Shown piece after piece: positions 12,200-24,420 of a stretch of 64,000 nucleotides of DNA. Under the pieces are notes generated by a model. It searched no databases and was not told the DNA's origin. It saw only the letters and a program-made list of their open reading frames with translations. Where the stretch lies: positions 6,327,001-6,391,000 of the forward strand of contig NC_092673.1 in NCBI RefSeq assembly GCF_964355755.1. The letters run 5' to 3'. The stretch comes from Antedon mediterranea (lineage: Eukaryota > Echinodermata > Crinoidea > Comatulida > Antedonidae). Each line of letters opens with the position of its first letter. The first letter of the stretch is position 1. The position numbers and the translations under genes are program-made.

Positions 12200-12805
12200 T
12201 TTTCTCTTTAATTATTCTATTCTTAAACAATCAAAAATAAAGCCTGTTAAATACGCGAATGCACAACACAACATTCATACAACTCAGGCTAGCTAGCTAG
12301 GCTCTTGATAATCAGATCCAGACAAATCTTCACACCATCACGTCCATTCTCCTCGCGGGGGCCGAAGGCAAGCAGAAACACTGTCGTCCAGTCTCAGCTT
12401 ATTCCCAGCCTGGAAATGTTACGATCGATCGATGTATGTACACGTCCTAGCCACAAAAGATGATGTTAAATTATAGATATAAAACTCTACTGATACTTAA
12501 GCTAAATAGATATCCATTACAAGAGAACACGACTCATTCATTAAAAGTCTGAGTCATTTGTGTGCTGAAGAAGCCAAGAAACATTGTGAGCGGAAAAATG
12601 AACTCGATCATCAAAAAATCCTAAAAAAGAAGTTTACATGAAGGCCCTCATCGCTCACATGAGATATTTATAGAAAGATTAGGCTAGTTTTACCAATTAA
12701 TAACAGTTCTAAAGCCTACCATAATTTAACGACGGTGAGGGCGTAACTACAGTCTGCGATAAAGAGTCATAATATTATACGACGTTTTCTAAAATGTAAT
12801 TGCAC
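12200..12805. other. Presumed 5' flank of the minus-strand exon
   Basis: No open frame of note. It would contain the 5' UTR and promoter of the exon ending at 12199. The only obvious simple sequences are GCTAGCTAGCTAGG near 12291 and CGATCGATCGATG near 12423. The last eight bases (AATTGCAC, 12798-12805) are the target duplication of the next element. Confidence 0.4.
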
Positions 12806-14075
12806 GGTACCAATGCCGTCGACAGACATTTAGCTGACAGGACATTTCGTCTACAGGACATTTAGCCGACAGGTCATTTCGCCGACAGAACATTTCGTCG
12901 AAAATCATTTTGCCGACATACAATTTGCCGACATGATAATTTAGCGATCTCAGAAATAATGAATATTATACCGTATTTATTCGAAGAGCGTTTATTGTTC
13001 GGAGGGTTTTTAGGAGGCGTTTATTCGAGGGGACGTCTTTTTTTTGTGGTGTATAAATTCCCCCCAGATATATGAAAAAACACAAGAGAGTAATCTTAAG
13101 AAGTGTGAGAAAATACGTTTTGCTTGGTAAATTGTAAAAGGCAATAAATTCTAATATTTAATGTGGTGGGCGTTTATTATTCGGGGAATAAAATGAACGT
13201 CTGGGCGTTTTTGCGATGGGGTGTTTATTCGAACAAATACGGTAATATAAATCTGAGTAATATATTATTTGAAGGTTTGCATGGCGAAATCAAATGTTGA
13301 TATAAGTTTGCGCTACACCACGTACATTCGTTCTGAAAAAAAATTATATGTGCCAGAAATTGTTCAAATATATATTCTTGCATTCATTACTTTTATTGAA
13401 AGTAGTAACACAGGACGTTTTATTATAGGAAAAAGACATTTAAAATTATAACGAAATGCATAAACTATAGTTCCCTTTACTGTCGTCCAGTCATAGCAGT
13501 GTATGTCCACTATCATCTTCAAGAAGATCGGACATTCATCATAAGTAGACTTTCAATATGTTTCACCTTAATTTTATTTTTTAATTTATAATTCTATTCA
13601 GGGATATGTCATAATGGTTTTCATTGAATTGGCAGTTTCAAATGGACGGTTTAAATTTATCAATACCAAAATCTATAAAAGATATAGTCCTAGTAAGTTG
13701 TCGGGTGTTCGTAACATGAAAACATATTTCAATTCAGTTAAAATCTAATATTTATAATTAGTGTATTGGTTATGACCATATTGTAGGCAAAATATCCTGT
13801 CAAAATGTAACTTGTAGGTATATTGTCAGCCGATCAATTGTCTGTCTGTCGGCCAACCGTAGGCCTATACATGGTAGAAAAATGCCTTGTCGGTCAGTCT
13901 GTCGGTAACATGGTTTTCGACGAAATGTCCTGACGGCAAAATGACCTCTTGGCGAAGTGTCCTATAGGCGAAATGTCCCTGTCAGCCAAATGTCCTGTCG
14001 GTGAAATGCCATGTCGGCAAAATTTCCGGTCGGTGAATAGTCTGTCGGCCAGTAGTCTGTCGGCAAAACGTCACC
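12806..14075. mobile_element. Fold-back element with minisatellite arms and 8-bp TSD
   Basis: AATTGCAC flanks both sides (12798-12805 and 14076-14083). The ends are inverted (GGTACCAATGCC left, GGTGACGTTTTGCC right when reversed). The left arm (12815-12950) is a run of degenerate ~16-20-bp units of the type CCGACAGGACATTTCG. The right arm (13830-14070) has the same unit in opposite orientation. The ~880-bp centre has no gene. This layout matches the sea urchin TU elements, whose long inverted repeats consist of short tandem units (established knowledge). Confidence 0.8.
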
Positions 14076-14083
14076 AATTGCAC

Positions 14084-16350
14084 ATTTTTACCATACGGTC
14101 AATTAAATAATTATCGATGTGCAAATAAGCTAGTACATTATTATAAAGTTCGATTGATTTTTTGAACGAAACATCCCACAACTACTTAGTATTAATTTAA
14201 TACTTTATTAATTTAATAATTTATTACCTATTATTTTTATTATTATTTGTTGTTACAAACAAATAAACTACGAAACAAAATCTTACTCGCGTTCGGAGAA
14301 TATTTTTTTTTCTATTGCATTTGAAATACAACAGCGCCGCCTATTTTGTACTTCTCCGCGAAGATTCATTTTATTAAAAGGATGCTTAAATCAGGTGATT
14401 TTTCCAATATCTCGGAGTTTTCATATCAAGAAATGTATGTGAACATTCTCATATTGACAATGTTGTTAAGGGTAATACATTAGTCTCATATTTTAAATCC
14501 ATAAAGTTCTTCGAACGTGTAATCAGATTGGATGTTTGGATTTTGCTTAATTACAACAAGTTCCTTTAGTTGTCTACAAACCACTTTTTGTAGATTTGAA
14601 TGTATGCATATTTTTGTAAAATTAATGTTACTAAAAATCGCACAATTGGTTTAATTTATTAAAACAAAATATTTTATAAAATGTGAATAATCAATCATTA
14701 AAGGACCTCGCATCTAAATCGTTGCTATCTTTCTATGCGAAATTAAAATGGAAGCTTTATCTTGAAAAGTTCTTACTCGATGAAACACATTTTGATGGTG
14801 CGTGGATAACAATAGTCTTTGTTTATTATGTAACTGCAATGCATCACGACTAAATAAACAGTGATATGTCCTCTATTTCCACAGTGTAAGAAATGATCAA
14901 CTAAATATACTTAAGTAAGAGCTAGAGCTAGATGTTCGGGAAATATTCTGCACTAGTATAGTAACAAGAATGATAACATGTTATACGTTCTGGAAATGAT
15001 ACACTCTCCCTAACAATAATACTTCAATGTGTTTTGACAAATTTTGTAAAACATATCAAACAAGATCATGGAAAATACGAAATGGTGTGTCTGACCACAA
15101 AAATACCACAAAGACCTATAGGCCTAGTAAATGGATAGGTCAAGAGAAATTGCTCAGCGTATCATTAAATCATAGGTAATATCACTCGACAATAATTTAT
15201 AGGTACCAGCTGCTGGACCCAAAAAACGTCTTGGAAAAGATTCTAACGGTTAAACGACAAATCCCAAAGCATTTCTGGTATTTATGAGTCCCATGACATT
15301 ATATAATACTGTAATTGGCTGTCAGATAATCATTGAATTATTATCAAAACAGTCCATGAAAGTTTTTGTTAACTAAATTGAGTCTGTGTTTCATATCAAA
15401 GTTATTCACTTCTGTAGGCCTAAACAAAATTCACATTATAAAAAGAGAAAAGAAACGTTTAATTATAACTCAAAAACCATTGTCTGACAGACAACAATTG
15501 AAGTATTTTTTTCTTTAAATTAAACTCCGGTATTGCAACAATGACCTTTCTGAAATCAAGATTGACCAGAACAATGGTCGAGAGGAATGTCTTGAAGATC
15601 TGCCGATTAGCGGCGCCAGTCACCCACTAACGTAACATTACCCACTAACGTAACAAAAATCAACCACTAATGTAACCACGGAGTAAGCTTAACCACTCGG
15701 CCAGTCGACGAATATTTTGGTCCATGTCAAAGAATATGTTAAAAGAATAAAGAGTGTGTGCTATTTAATATATCGCATGGAAGCTTTTGTGACCAATATA
15801 TAAATTTTCCTGAAGATCAATAGCAATTCTTGGAGCCAAAATTGTTCCAAATATTTAATTTTGTGGAGCTCTAACTTTTCTGTTCACATTTAATTTATCT
15901 GTACTTAATTGTTCTGCTGCCACCAATTGTTTAGTTTTTGTTGGAGTTCATTTGCATGTTCAGCCAGGTGTGCTGTACTGGGCTGGCCCGTTGTTAGTTT
16001 CTTTTGTTAAGAGTAAGGCATGTATTACTGATGGAAGAGTGATGGAAAAAAGCTTGTCTGTGAGGTACAACCTTGGTAAGTTGTTAAGTTTGTACTATAG
16101 GCCTTAATTTATTAATTAATTCAATGGTTGTATTAGATTAAGGTTTTAAGCTTACACAGTATGTCTTGATAGAGTATAATATGTAGAAACGTGTTTGCTT
16201 TCTTCGAACATTACAGTCATGTTCTGTAAGTATACCTATTGTATTGTACTATTTCAACAATTAAATTTCGAACTCAAACCAAACTGGTAACTGGTTGGTA
16301 ATTTACTAGCGTCTTTTATTTATTTATAAGAGCAACTTTATAATTTTCTC
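14084..16350. other. Intergenic DNA, no gene seen
   Basis: No exon or long frame recognised. Short degenerate repeats of the type CCACTAACGTAAC occur three times at 15623-15680, perhaps a decayed minisatellite. Confidence 0.5.
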
Positions 16351-16359
16351 ACGCAAAAA

Positions 16360-17150
16360 TACTAAATCTACTCATTCAAAACACAAAATTTTTATTGATA
16401 ACACTGAAATTACACGAGTTCAAGAAACTAAATTTTTAGGAGTTCACACATCAATAATATTATTAAATATAGGTGTAATCAACAAATTGAAACGTTATCT
16501 TCCCATTAATATACTCTTTATTTTATACAATTCATTAGTACTTCCTTACATTTCTTACTGTAATATTGCCTGGTCCGGTTCACTAAATAAGTTCGGAAAC
16601 TTATGCCCCTGGACAAGCTTCGAAACTACTCATATTGATGGTTTATTTAAATTACAAAAAAGAGTAATTCGAATCTGTTCAGGGGCTGATTTCAACTCTC
16701 ATTCTAAGCCCTTATTTTATAACCTGAAGGTCCTAAATTTTTTTGACATCAGTAAATTACAAACCGCTATCTTTATTTTTCGATTATCACAAAACTCTCT
16801 TCCAACCTATATCACTTCCCTCTTTAGCAAACCATCCACCTATCACAATTATCCAACGCGTTTTTCATCATCTAATTTTCACCCAAAATTTCGTCCCTCA
16901 CTAATTACCAGTAACTCTATACTAGGGGCCTATACCTTGGCCCCAAATTATGGGAACAACTACCAATCCAGCTGAAATCTAAGAAATCCGTATCCAGTTT
17001 TAAAATCACCTATAAGCAATCACTAATTAACAACTACATTTCCTAATTTATCTTTTTTGGAATAATTATTTTTTTTGGTCAATATTTTGATTAGTTTTTT
17101 GTCGACAACTGTTCAGGTGGTCAATGCTTAAAGTAATTTCCCTTAGTTTA
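16360..17150 (+). pseudogene. 3' remnant of a LINE ORF2
   Basis: The frame 16487-16975 encodes the C-terminal region of a Jockey/CR1-type reverse transcriptase: ILYNSLVLPYISYCNIAW, a LQKRVIRIC segment, then a HNYPTRFSS segment. It aligns by eye with the end of the LINE at 4222-6350. Bases 16360-16486 carry preceding decayed codons (KFLGVH-like), with an internal deletion before the frame starts. The last codons run out of frame near 16975. A family 3' UTR follows to about 17150. Dead on arrival or old. Confidence 0.8.
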
Positions 17151-17479
17151 TTTATTTTCCACACATTGAACAATCAACTATCTAACATATAGTTATTTAT
17201 ACAATAATCGGCAATCTTCTACGTAAACATTGAAATGTTAACGATTTACAGAAAAAGGTACTCGCTATCGTTATCATTTCAACTTGATCGTTTTCTTGGC
17301 GGACGCAATGAATATGATACAATTAAAATCGTTTAGTTTAGCACTGTGCGCTACTACTATACCCATACTATTCCACTGTAATGACAAACTTGAATGATGG
17401 TATATAGATATTATGTAATAATATCAAATACAACATATTCATGTTGATTAATGTGTATAATTAGGTCTATAGGTATATT

Positions 17480-17780
17480 TTTACTTTACATCTACACCGT
17501 CTTGCATTCATTCCTTGTGATGAGTTGTGGTAGTTCTTGTAAATAAAAATTAAAAAAAAGAATTACATATAATACAAAGTTATAAACAATATAAGTATTT
17601 GTATGGTTAAAATTCCACAAGTTAGACTCAAAGTTTAACTGATTTGTTGTTTTTACCTAAAATGTTGAGAGCATCATCTTGCATTCATTCCTTGGTGATG
17701 ACTTGTGGTTAGACTCGAAGTGTAACTGTGATTTGTTGTTTTTACCTAATATGTTGTCGTCGTACATGAAAAGAAAAAAA
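17480..17780. repeat. Imperfect tandem duplication (~180 bp)
   Basis: GTCTTGCATTCATTCCTTG at about 17500 recurs near 17676. The blocks 'GACTCAAAGTTTAACTG...TTTGTTGTTTTTACCTA' and 'AATTACA..TATAAACAA' each appear twice in shuffled order. No coding function is visible. Confidence 0.5.
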
Positions 17781-18840
17781 ATTACAAATTTATAAACAAA
17801 TATTTGTAAGTATTTCTATTGTATTAGAGCAAATAAATATTATTTTGGGAGTAATTTGAGACTTTCTTTCTTTCTGACTAGTGGTTGAAAATAAAGTTTC
17901 ACAATCATTTTTGGCAAAAGTTGTTCATTAAAGTGAATAGAAATATGTATCTTCTGAGTATTTTGACACCCAACAGTTTCTGAGATATGAAAAGTGTGCT
18001 CCAAGCCTAAAATATTTGTGCCGGCTATGTCAAAGGTCAAAATTATCACTTTCTGACAAGTGGTTGATGAGATATTCATATGGCCGGTTTCTTGACCAAT
18101 GGTGAGAAAAGGGGTTTCTGTCCACCTTCGGCCAACAGCAAAACAACATTGTTAACATAGTTTGCTAGGGGGTGCAGGTGAACCCTTTCTGGCTCCCCAA
18201 CTAAGTATGAAGATGTCACACTTCGTTTAAAAAATAGAGAACCGCTCGAGATAGGGCGCCTGTCACGATGAATAGAGATAGACGATAATGAATGGGGATC
18301 GCAATGGCAATTAGCACAACGAAAATGATGTTTTCGGCAATAAATTATAAAAATCAGCACAACGAAAATGGTGTTATCGGCAATAAATTATAAAAATAAC
18401 CCGCAAACAACATCACTTCTATTTTTTTTTGTTTTCATTATACAACAGATAAAAATGAATGATCATACTGTTTTTGGATCTTGTTAATTGTCAATACATT
18501 TATTTGAGATGAGTTTTAGCGTGACATGACTGTAAATAACACTGGTAGTATTTTAAAATGGTTAACGTAGGCTTCCCTACGGAAATTTTTTTTTCTCGAT
18601 ATACCTTGCCAATAATTAACTCAGGATTATAAGTAATATCAATAATATTATCACCACATTACATATTTAAATTTTTCTACACACAGTAAGTACACTTGGT
18701 TGTCTTTAAAGGGTTATTTTCTTTATTTTCTAGATATACCACAGTGAAATAGGTGACACATTGATAAAACAATTAATATTGATAGAAGAAAACGGTATTA
18801 AATTACAATTTGTTTGGTACTACCATTTTTCAACACTTTG
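17781..18840. other. Intergenic DNA, no gene supported
   Basis: Two minus-strand open stretches (18079-17840 and 18360-18076) lack splice context, family resemblance or coding character. The 40-bp block around AACGAAAATGATGTTTTCGGC at 18318 is repeated with slight changes at 18361. Confidence 0.45.
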
Positions 18841-18866
18841 ATCAGCTAGGCCTTCCCGCTTTTTAC

Positions 18867-18939
18867 GTTTGTTGCTAATGCCGGTAACCAGGGACGCTAA
18901 GCAAACGAAATGTTTACGTTACTGGCGTTAGCAACAAAC
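18867..18939. promoter_or_regulatory. Inverted pair of RFX X-box-like motifs upstream of the NRF1-like gene
   Basis: A 22-bp arm at 18867-18888 (GTTTGTTGCTAATGCCGGTAAC) is repeated in inverted form at 18918-18939 with two mismatches. Each arm contains half sites resembling an RFX X-box (GTTGCTA...GGTAAC). It lies 155-230 bp before the ATG at 19094, where a promoter is expected. It could instead be a small hairpin element. Confidence 0.35.
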
Positions 18940-19093
18940 GCTTGTCAATGTTTGTGTAGTTATTGTATTATAGGCCTATACAGTTTATTCAATTGTATTT
19001 TTATATGTTGTATAATATATAACTGATAGTAATTTTAATATCTGGTATTAATTTTTTTAATAGAATTTTTACTATTATTTACTCACCAATACC

Positions 19094-22000
19094 ATGTCTG
19101 CCATTGCACACAAACGATTGTTACAGAGGGTAAGGCTATATTATTGTTTTATTTAATCAGGTTACTATGCATTACAACGTTTATGATAAAATAAGGCAGT
19201 GCCACAAAAACAGAGGTTTATAATCTCTTTGTCTCTTTGAATACTGTTCATGGTTTGTAAACTTCTAAGCTATTTGATTGGTCAATAACAAGTCCTAACA
19301 AAATGCACCGACATTCATATTTATTAGGTGTACTGTTTATTTAAGGTTTTTTAATGTGATTGTTATACCCATTTTTCTCAGAAATTGAAGAGAGTGGACT
19401 TGTTATGTGAATGTAGTCTATTACTGTACATTCTTTTGACTTTTTTTTAATTCAAAGGTAAAGAAATATAAAATTAATATAGTTGTAGTTTCGATGCGCA
19501 ACAACAATCTGCATTGGGATGGTAAGTGTGTATTAATATAATAGTTTATATATTTGAAATAAAGTATTAAAAAGTTAAAGTGGATGTTCAATTCTTTCGT
19601 TTATCGGATGTTTTCTCCTGCAATTTAGTGTCAATATATCTATCTTTAATAAGTGAGATTAAGTACTGTTCCATTTCCAACGATTAAGAAAAAACATCAA
19701 CAAATATTACAATATAAGGTTCGATGTTAAGATGTACAAGACATTAAACGGTTTTGTGTTTTTAAATAGGAACAGAATCTGCAGTAAAAAAACTTCAAGC
19801 AATAATTGAAGATGCCTTGAAGGAGGAGAAAAGAGTGACAGGTATTTGTTTAATCTTTTACGGGGTGTGGTGGCAAGATTGGTGATCTTTAATGTAATTT
19901 ATTATGTTAAAGCCATTACAGATTATATAACTGTTCCCCTTACACATATCACAAACTGTTCTTTCGTTTGTAAAATCAACGAAATTAAAAATTATCGTCC
20001 TGTATCAATCCTTCCAGTCCTATCCAAAATCCTTGAAAGAGCAATGTATTATAGACTATACACCTACTCAACGAAATATGCACTCTTAAACCCCCACTAA
20101 TACGGATTTCGAGCTAAGCACTCAACCTCCCACGCCATACTTGAAACACATAATCACATTCGAGAACAAGAAATACTTAATTAGCGTATTCATGGACCTA
20201 TCAAAGGCATTCGATGTAATGAATCATGATATTTTGCTTAAAAAGATGCATCACTATGGTATTCGAGGAACCGGCGTGAAGTTGGTTACTTATTCCTTAT
20301 TCAATTTTTTGTGTGAAGTTGGTACTTATTCGACATTCACATGTACGGGGCGCAAAATGTGTAATAATTTAATTAAATTGTTTGTACTTACGGCTTGGAC
20401 TAACTAGGTCTATGATTTATAGGGCTATAATTACGTTATAAACGGCATGGACCGGGATGACGATACATGGATTGGGTCGAGTAGGGTCCATTCATTTCAG
20501 AAATATACCACTTGCCCCGGTCCATGCCGTCTAGCTGCCATTTTACGCCATTTTAAAACGTTAGAAATAAATAAAAGATCAATTTTCATTGAAGGACCAT
20601 CTTACTGGAATAAACTCCAGTCTACTCTAGAACAAAATCACATGACCTCGCTCCCTATACTAAAGTACAATATAAAAAAGATGATATTTGAAACATATTG
20701 CTAGCTACTATTGCTACTGCTACTGGAGTTGTAACTATTTTGCTTGATCTCACATTTTCAAAAGTTATTATTATAAAAAAAAACATAAACATGGAAACAA
20801 AATATTTTGACAAATGGACAAACATATTGACAGATATGTATCTATTTTTAGAAAATATAACAAATAAGCCTATAGAGGCCCACAGTGTTAAGGATCTGAG
20901 GAGCCGAATAACAAAATTAGCAAAGAAAGAAGGTATGTTGATAATTTTGAATAATAATGTCCAATTATATTCATATTATGTACTGTATGGATAGGACAGC
21001 TCAAGTGATATATAATATATATAACGATTTTTACTCGGGGTAACCGAGTCTAGGACTCACTCATCTTCTCTTCCATCTGGACATTATTGAGCCAACTTTC
21101 AAGTCCTACTGAAACATGGCATGCATACACTAGGGTAATATGTGAACAAAGTTATAAAGAGAAAATGTTCGTACTTCAACCGGATGCAGAATTATAACGT
21201 CATAAACATGGTACCAATCGCAAAAATGCGATTTATAAAGTACGACTCCTCCCTTATTCGTTGTAGTATTGAGCTGGGATTTGGCATGGGTATACTACAG
21301 GGACCTCAAAGCTATAGAACCGAATATTTTAATTTCAACCCAGATGCAGCCATATAACATCTTGAAGATGGTACCTTTTACGATTTTCGTCGTAATATAG
21401 GCCTAGCCGTGTTTGGTGGCATTTCAAAGGTCTTGACTTGGAGAATAAGAATATGTACAGTAAAACCTATTTATGATATTGTGACGTCACTTCTGCTCCC
21501 GAAAATAGCAAAAAAATTTACCGTAATTATGCCATTTCCGGTTATGTGACGTAACTTTTCGGAATATAGGTGTATTTGGTAGCGAGGTTATTGATGTGTA
21601 TGTGACGTTACATCCTGTCTTATGACGTCATTACAGCTCATTTTGCTGTACCCCTAATATCGGACATTCGTGCTTGTTTAAAAAAATTAATAAAACTCAT
21701 ATTCTTTTTCTTCTTATTGACGTTTACAATGGCTCTATTATACCTAGGCTACGGCAGGTGCCAGCCATTTTGGGGCAAAGAAAAGAATAGGCCTGAATGG
21801 TGGCCCGCAAACCAAAGATTCTGTTCGCCACGAACGTTTACAAAAGGTAGGCCCTTTTTATATTTTAATAATTATGTTAAAGATGTATTGTCCCTTTGAC
21901 TAATTCCAAAAAAAATAAAAAAATAAATATTTCGAAAGAAAGTATCATAATAATTATTAACTTTCACCAAAAATTAGTCGAAAAAAAATCATAACTGAAA

Positions 22001-23486
22001 TACAGACATTTTTTTTGTTAAAAAATAACTTTGACTTCCAGTCATCAAAGTTTTCGATCAAAACATATCTCATAATGCAACGCGCTTGTTTGGCTACTCT
22101 GTATGCATAATCATAAAACTTTCTCGAAATCTGTGTGAAAACACCTTCTCAACCATAAGGAGTTGTAAACAATCCTAATTAGCATCATTCATAATGCATA
22201 CTCGTGGTTTGAAATCTTTGTTTACTTTTGCTCGCGACGATTTTCCAGATGAAATGTAATCAAATTAAATTACCTTTTAATTACGTAAACTGGTTGGTTT
22301 TGGCTCGAATTTTTGACTTAAAGTGAATATCTCTATGGTTTGATATGGCCAATTTAAATTTTATTTTTTGTGTTTCAAGGGACAATACATCTTTAACTAA
22401 ATGCTTATCATGGACGTATCGTGAAAATTAATGGGCAGAGGTCGAAACGGAAAGGAAAGAAAATGTTTATTAGAATTTTCTTTTTTTTCAAATAAACTGA
22501 TGAATATACAAATTAAGTAAAAATATATAGAACATACACTATGCCTACTTTCCAGACCGGTAAGTCAACATTTTGGTATGCGTTCATACAATCATTAACC
22601 TTTCAGATTTATTATTATTTATTAATACATTAGTTTCTTTAATTTTTCTTTATTGGATACGGTTATGTTCTCTAAACTAAATTAGGAATTAATCAATGAA
22701 GAGTTTACTCTTCCCCGGATCATTTATAGGCGATAAACGTATATATTTGCACCCAAAATCAGAGATGCCACGTTAAAATCGCCTGTGATATGTTCTTGTC
22801 AACAACCACCAAATTTATTTATATTTTATTAAAATGCATATATTTTTTTTATAGCCGAGTGTATAGCAATCCTGAATGCGTGGCGCCAGAAATTTATTGG
22901 TATTAATTGGTACACATTCAAGAAGATTTATACTGTCAATGCAGTGATAAAAAAATATATATTGTAAGAAATTTCAATAAAAAACGAACACTTTTCTTAA
23001 CATCTTTTCTTAAAGTATAAACAACATGAGAGACAACAGTAGTCTCGTTCACATGTCTCCCTGATTGTGAGCCACACTTGACCAATGGATAATTGGTCTG
23101 TTAAAAGAAAGTAAAATGTGAAGCAGTGGGTGTACAGTACCTTAAAAGTCATTAGCAGATGTTAAATAACAGGTCATTGTAGCAAATTATCTTAGGCTTT
23201 ATTATTTACTATGTTTGGTTACTCTCTTTTTAGATATTGATGAATCTGAAGAAGAAATGTCAAGGACTTTAATCCGGGGATTTTTTAGGCATTGGAAAGC
23301 AGGTATATTTGAGTATAAAAAGTAAGTTGCGTATGAAAATTATAATTAAAAAAGTAAAGTTAATTTAAATTTTAATTTTGAGCATGGTTCACTGATAATA
23401 TTTTGTAAACATACTATATTCTTGATGTTTCACTGAAACTCATGTTTGTTTCAGCTGCTCCAGGAACTAGTAAACAGAGGATGTAA
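19094..23486 (+). CDS. Small seven-exon gene with an NRF1-like DNA-binding motif, split by a LINE
   Basis: Predicted coding exons: 19094-19129, 19458-19521, 19770-19841, about 20765-20932, 21748-21846, 23234-23302 and 23455-23486 (stop TAA). The internal boundaries have AG/GT sites and agreeing phases (0, then 1 throughout), giving ~179 residues. Exons 4-6 read VKDLRSRITKLAKKEG, YGRCQPFWGKEKNRPEWWP, then TLIRGFFRHWK. This resembles the NRF1/erect-wing DNA-binding domain, which carries the same GRG-P-WGKE-RP-WWP pattern (established knowledge, matched by eye). Exons 2-3 (VVVSMRNNNLHWDG; KKLQAIIEDALKEE) are of unknown role. An old LINE fragment lies between exons 3 and 4, so the exon 4 acceptor is uncertain (an AG before 20765 would work). 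A nuclear DNA-binding role is inference. The gene may be expressed or may be decaying. Confidence 0.6.
19890..20780 (+). pseudogene. Decayed LINE reverse transcriptase fragment (copy A)
   Basis: Broken frames encode pieces of a Jockey/CR1-like reverse transcriptase: VKAITDYITVPLTHI, NYRPVSILPVLSKILERAM, then FMDLSKAFDVMNHDILLKKM, then the terminal EGPSYWNKLQSTLEQ. Several stops and frameshifts separate them, including TAA at 20098-20100. It is inserted in the intron or exon border between exons 3 and 4 of the NRF1-like gene and is shared with copy B, so it predates the duplication. Confidence 0.85.
20442..20530. repeat. 89-bp hairpin nested in the LINE fragment
   Basis: ACGGCATGGACCGGG at the left is the inverse of CCCGGTCCATGCCGT at the right. 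It interrupts the LINE coding sequence and is present in both copies (49565-49653 in copy B). Probably a tiny non-autonomous insertion. Confidence 0.5.
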
Positions 23487-23617
23487 GTATATGAATATAC
23501 AGTATAGAATATAAAGAGTAATTTTAATGTTACGTGATGAAAACAGTAATTAACAAATGGAAGAGAGTGGTGAATGTAGTCCATTACATTCTTTTGACTT
23601 TTTTTTTTAATTCAAAG

Positions 23618-23690
23618 GTGAATAAATTTGCGAAGCATAACATTCCGGTAGTGATAGTTTCCTTGTATAACATCCAACTACATTGGGGTG
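23618..23690 (+). pseudogene. Extra copy of NRF1-like gene exon 2
   Basis: The block 23570-23940 repeats 19413-19768. It contains an exon-2-like unit with an acceptor at 23617 and donor GTAAGT after 23690, encoding VNKFAKHNIPVVIVS then LHWG. It lies after the stop codon of the gene. Where exon 3 should follow, the sequence breaks into the 98-bp tandem array, so this is the stub of another gene copy. Confidence 0.65.
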
Positions 23691-23938
23691 GTAAGTGTAT
23701 ATTAATGTAATAGTTTACATATTTGAAATAAAGTATTAAGAAGTTAAAATGAATGTTAGGCCTACATTCTTTCGTTTAACGGATGTTTTCTCCTGCAATT
23801 TAGTGTCAATATATCTATCTTTAATAAGTGAGATTAAGTACTGTTCCATTTCCAACGATTAAGAAAAAACATCAACAAATATTACAATATAAGGTTCGAT
23901 GTTAAGAGGTACAAGACATTAAACGGTTTTGTGTTTTT

Positions 23939-24420
23939 GATATAAGCAGTGAGTTAGGCAGATCATAAGTCAGCTCTCCTTAATTGCCTAAGTCACATAG
24001 CTGACTTAGGCAGAAACACAAAAAATATAGTATATTGATATAAGCAGTGAGTTAGGCAGATCATAAGTCAGCTCTCCTTAATTGCCTAAGTCACATAGCT
24101 GACTTAGGCAGAAACACAAAAAATATAGTATATTGATATAAGCAGTGAGTTAGGCAGATCATAAGCCAGCTCTCCTTAATTGCCTAAGTCACATAGCTGA
24201 CTTAGGCAGAAACACATAAAATATAGTATATTGATATAAGCAGAATTAGGCAGATCATAAGTCATCTCTCCTTAATTGCCTAAGTCACTCAGCTGACTTA
24301 GGCAGAAACACAAAAAATATAGTATATTGATATAAGCAGAGAGTTAGGCAGAAAAACAAAAACAAAATTATGACTTAGACAGTATAATGATATAAGCAGT
24401 GAGTTAGGCAGATCATAATA
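23939..24420. repeat. 98-bp tandem array with internal palindrome
   Basis: Units start at 23939, 24037, 24135, 24233 and 24329, with a shortened unit at 24389. Each contains CCTAAGTCACATAGCTGACTTAGG, a near-perfect palindrome, plus GAGTTAGGCAGATCATAAG. The same array is at 59532-60010 in copy B, so array length is conserved between the duplicates. Confidence 0.85.

Noticed and set aside
18076-18360. Minus-strand 94-codon frame
   Set aside because: Low complexity at the start, no family resemblance, and flanked by repeats; probably chance.
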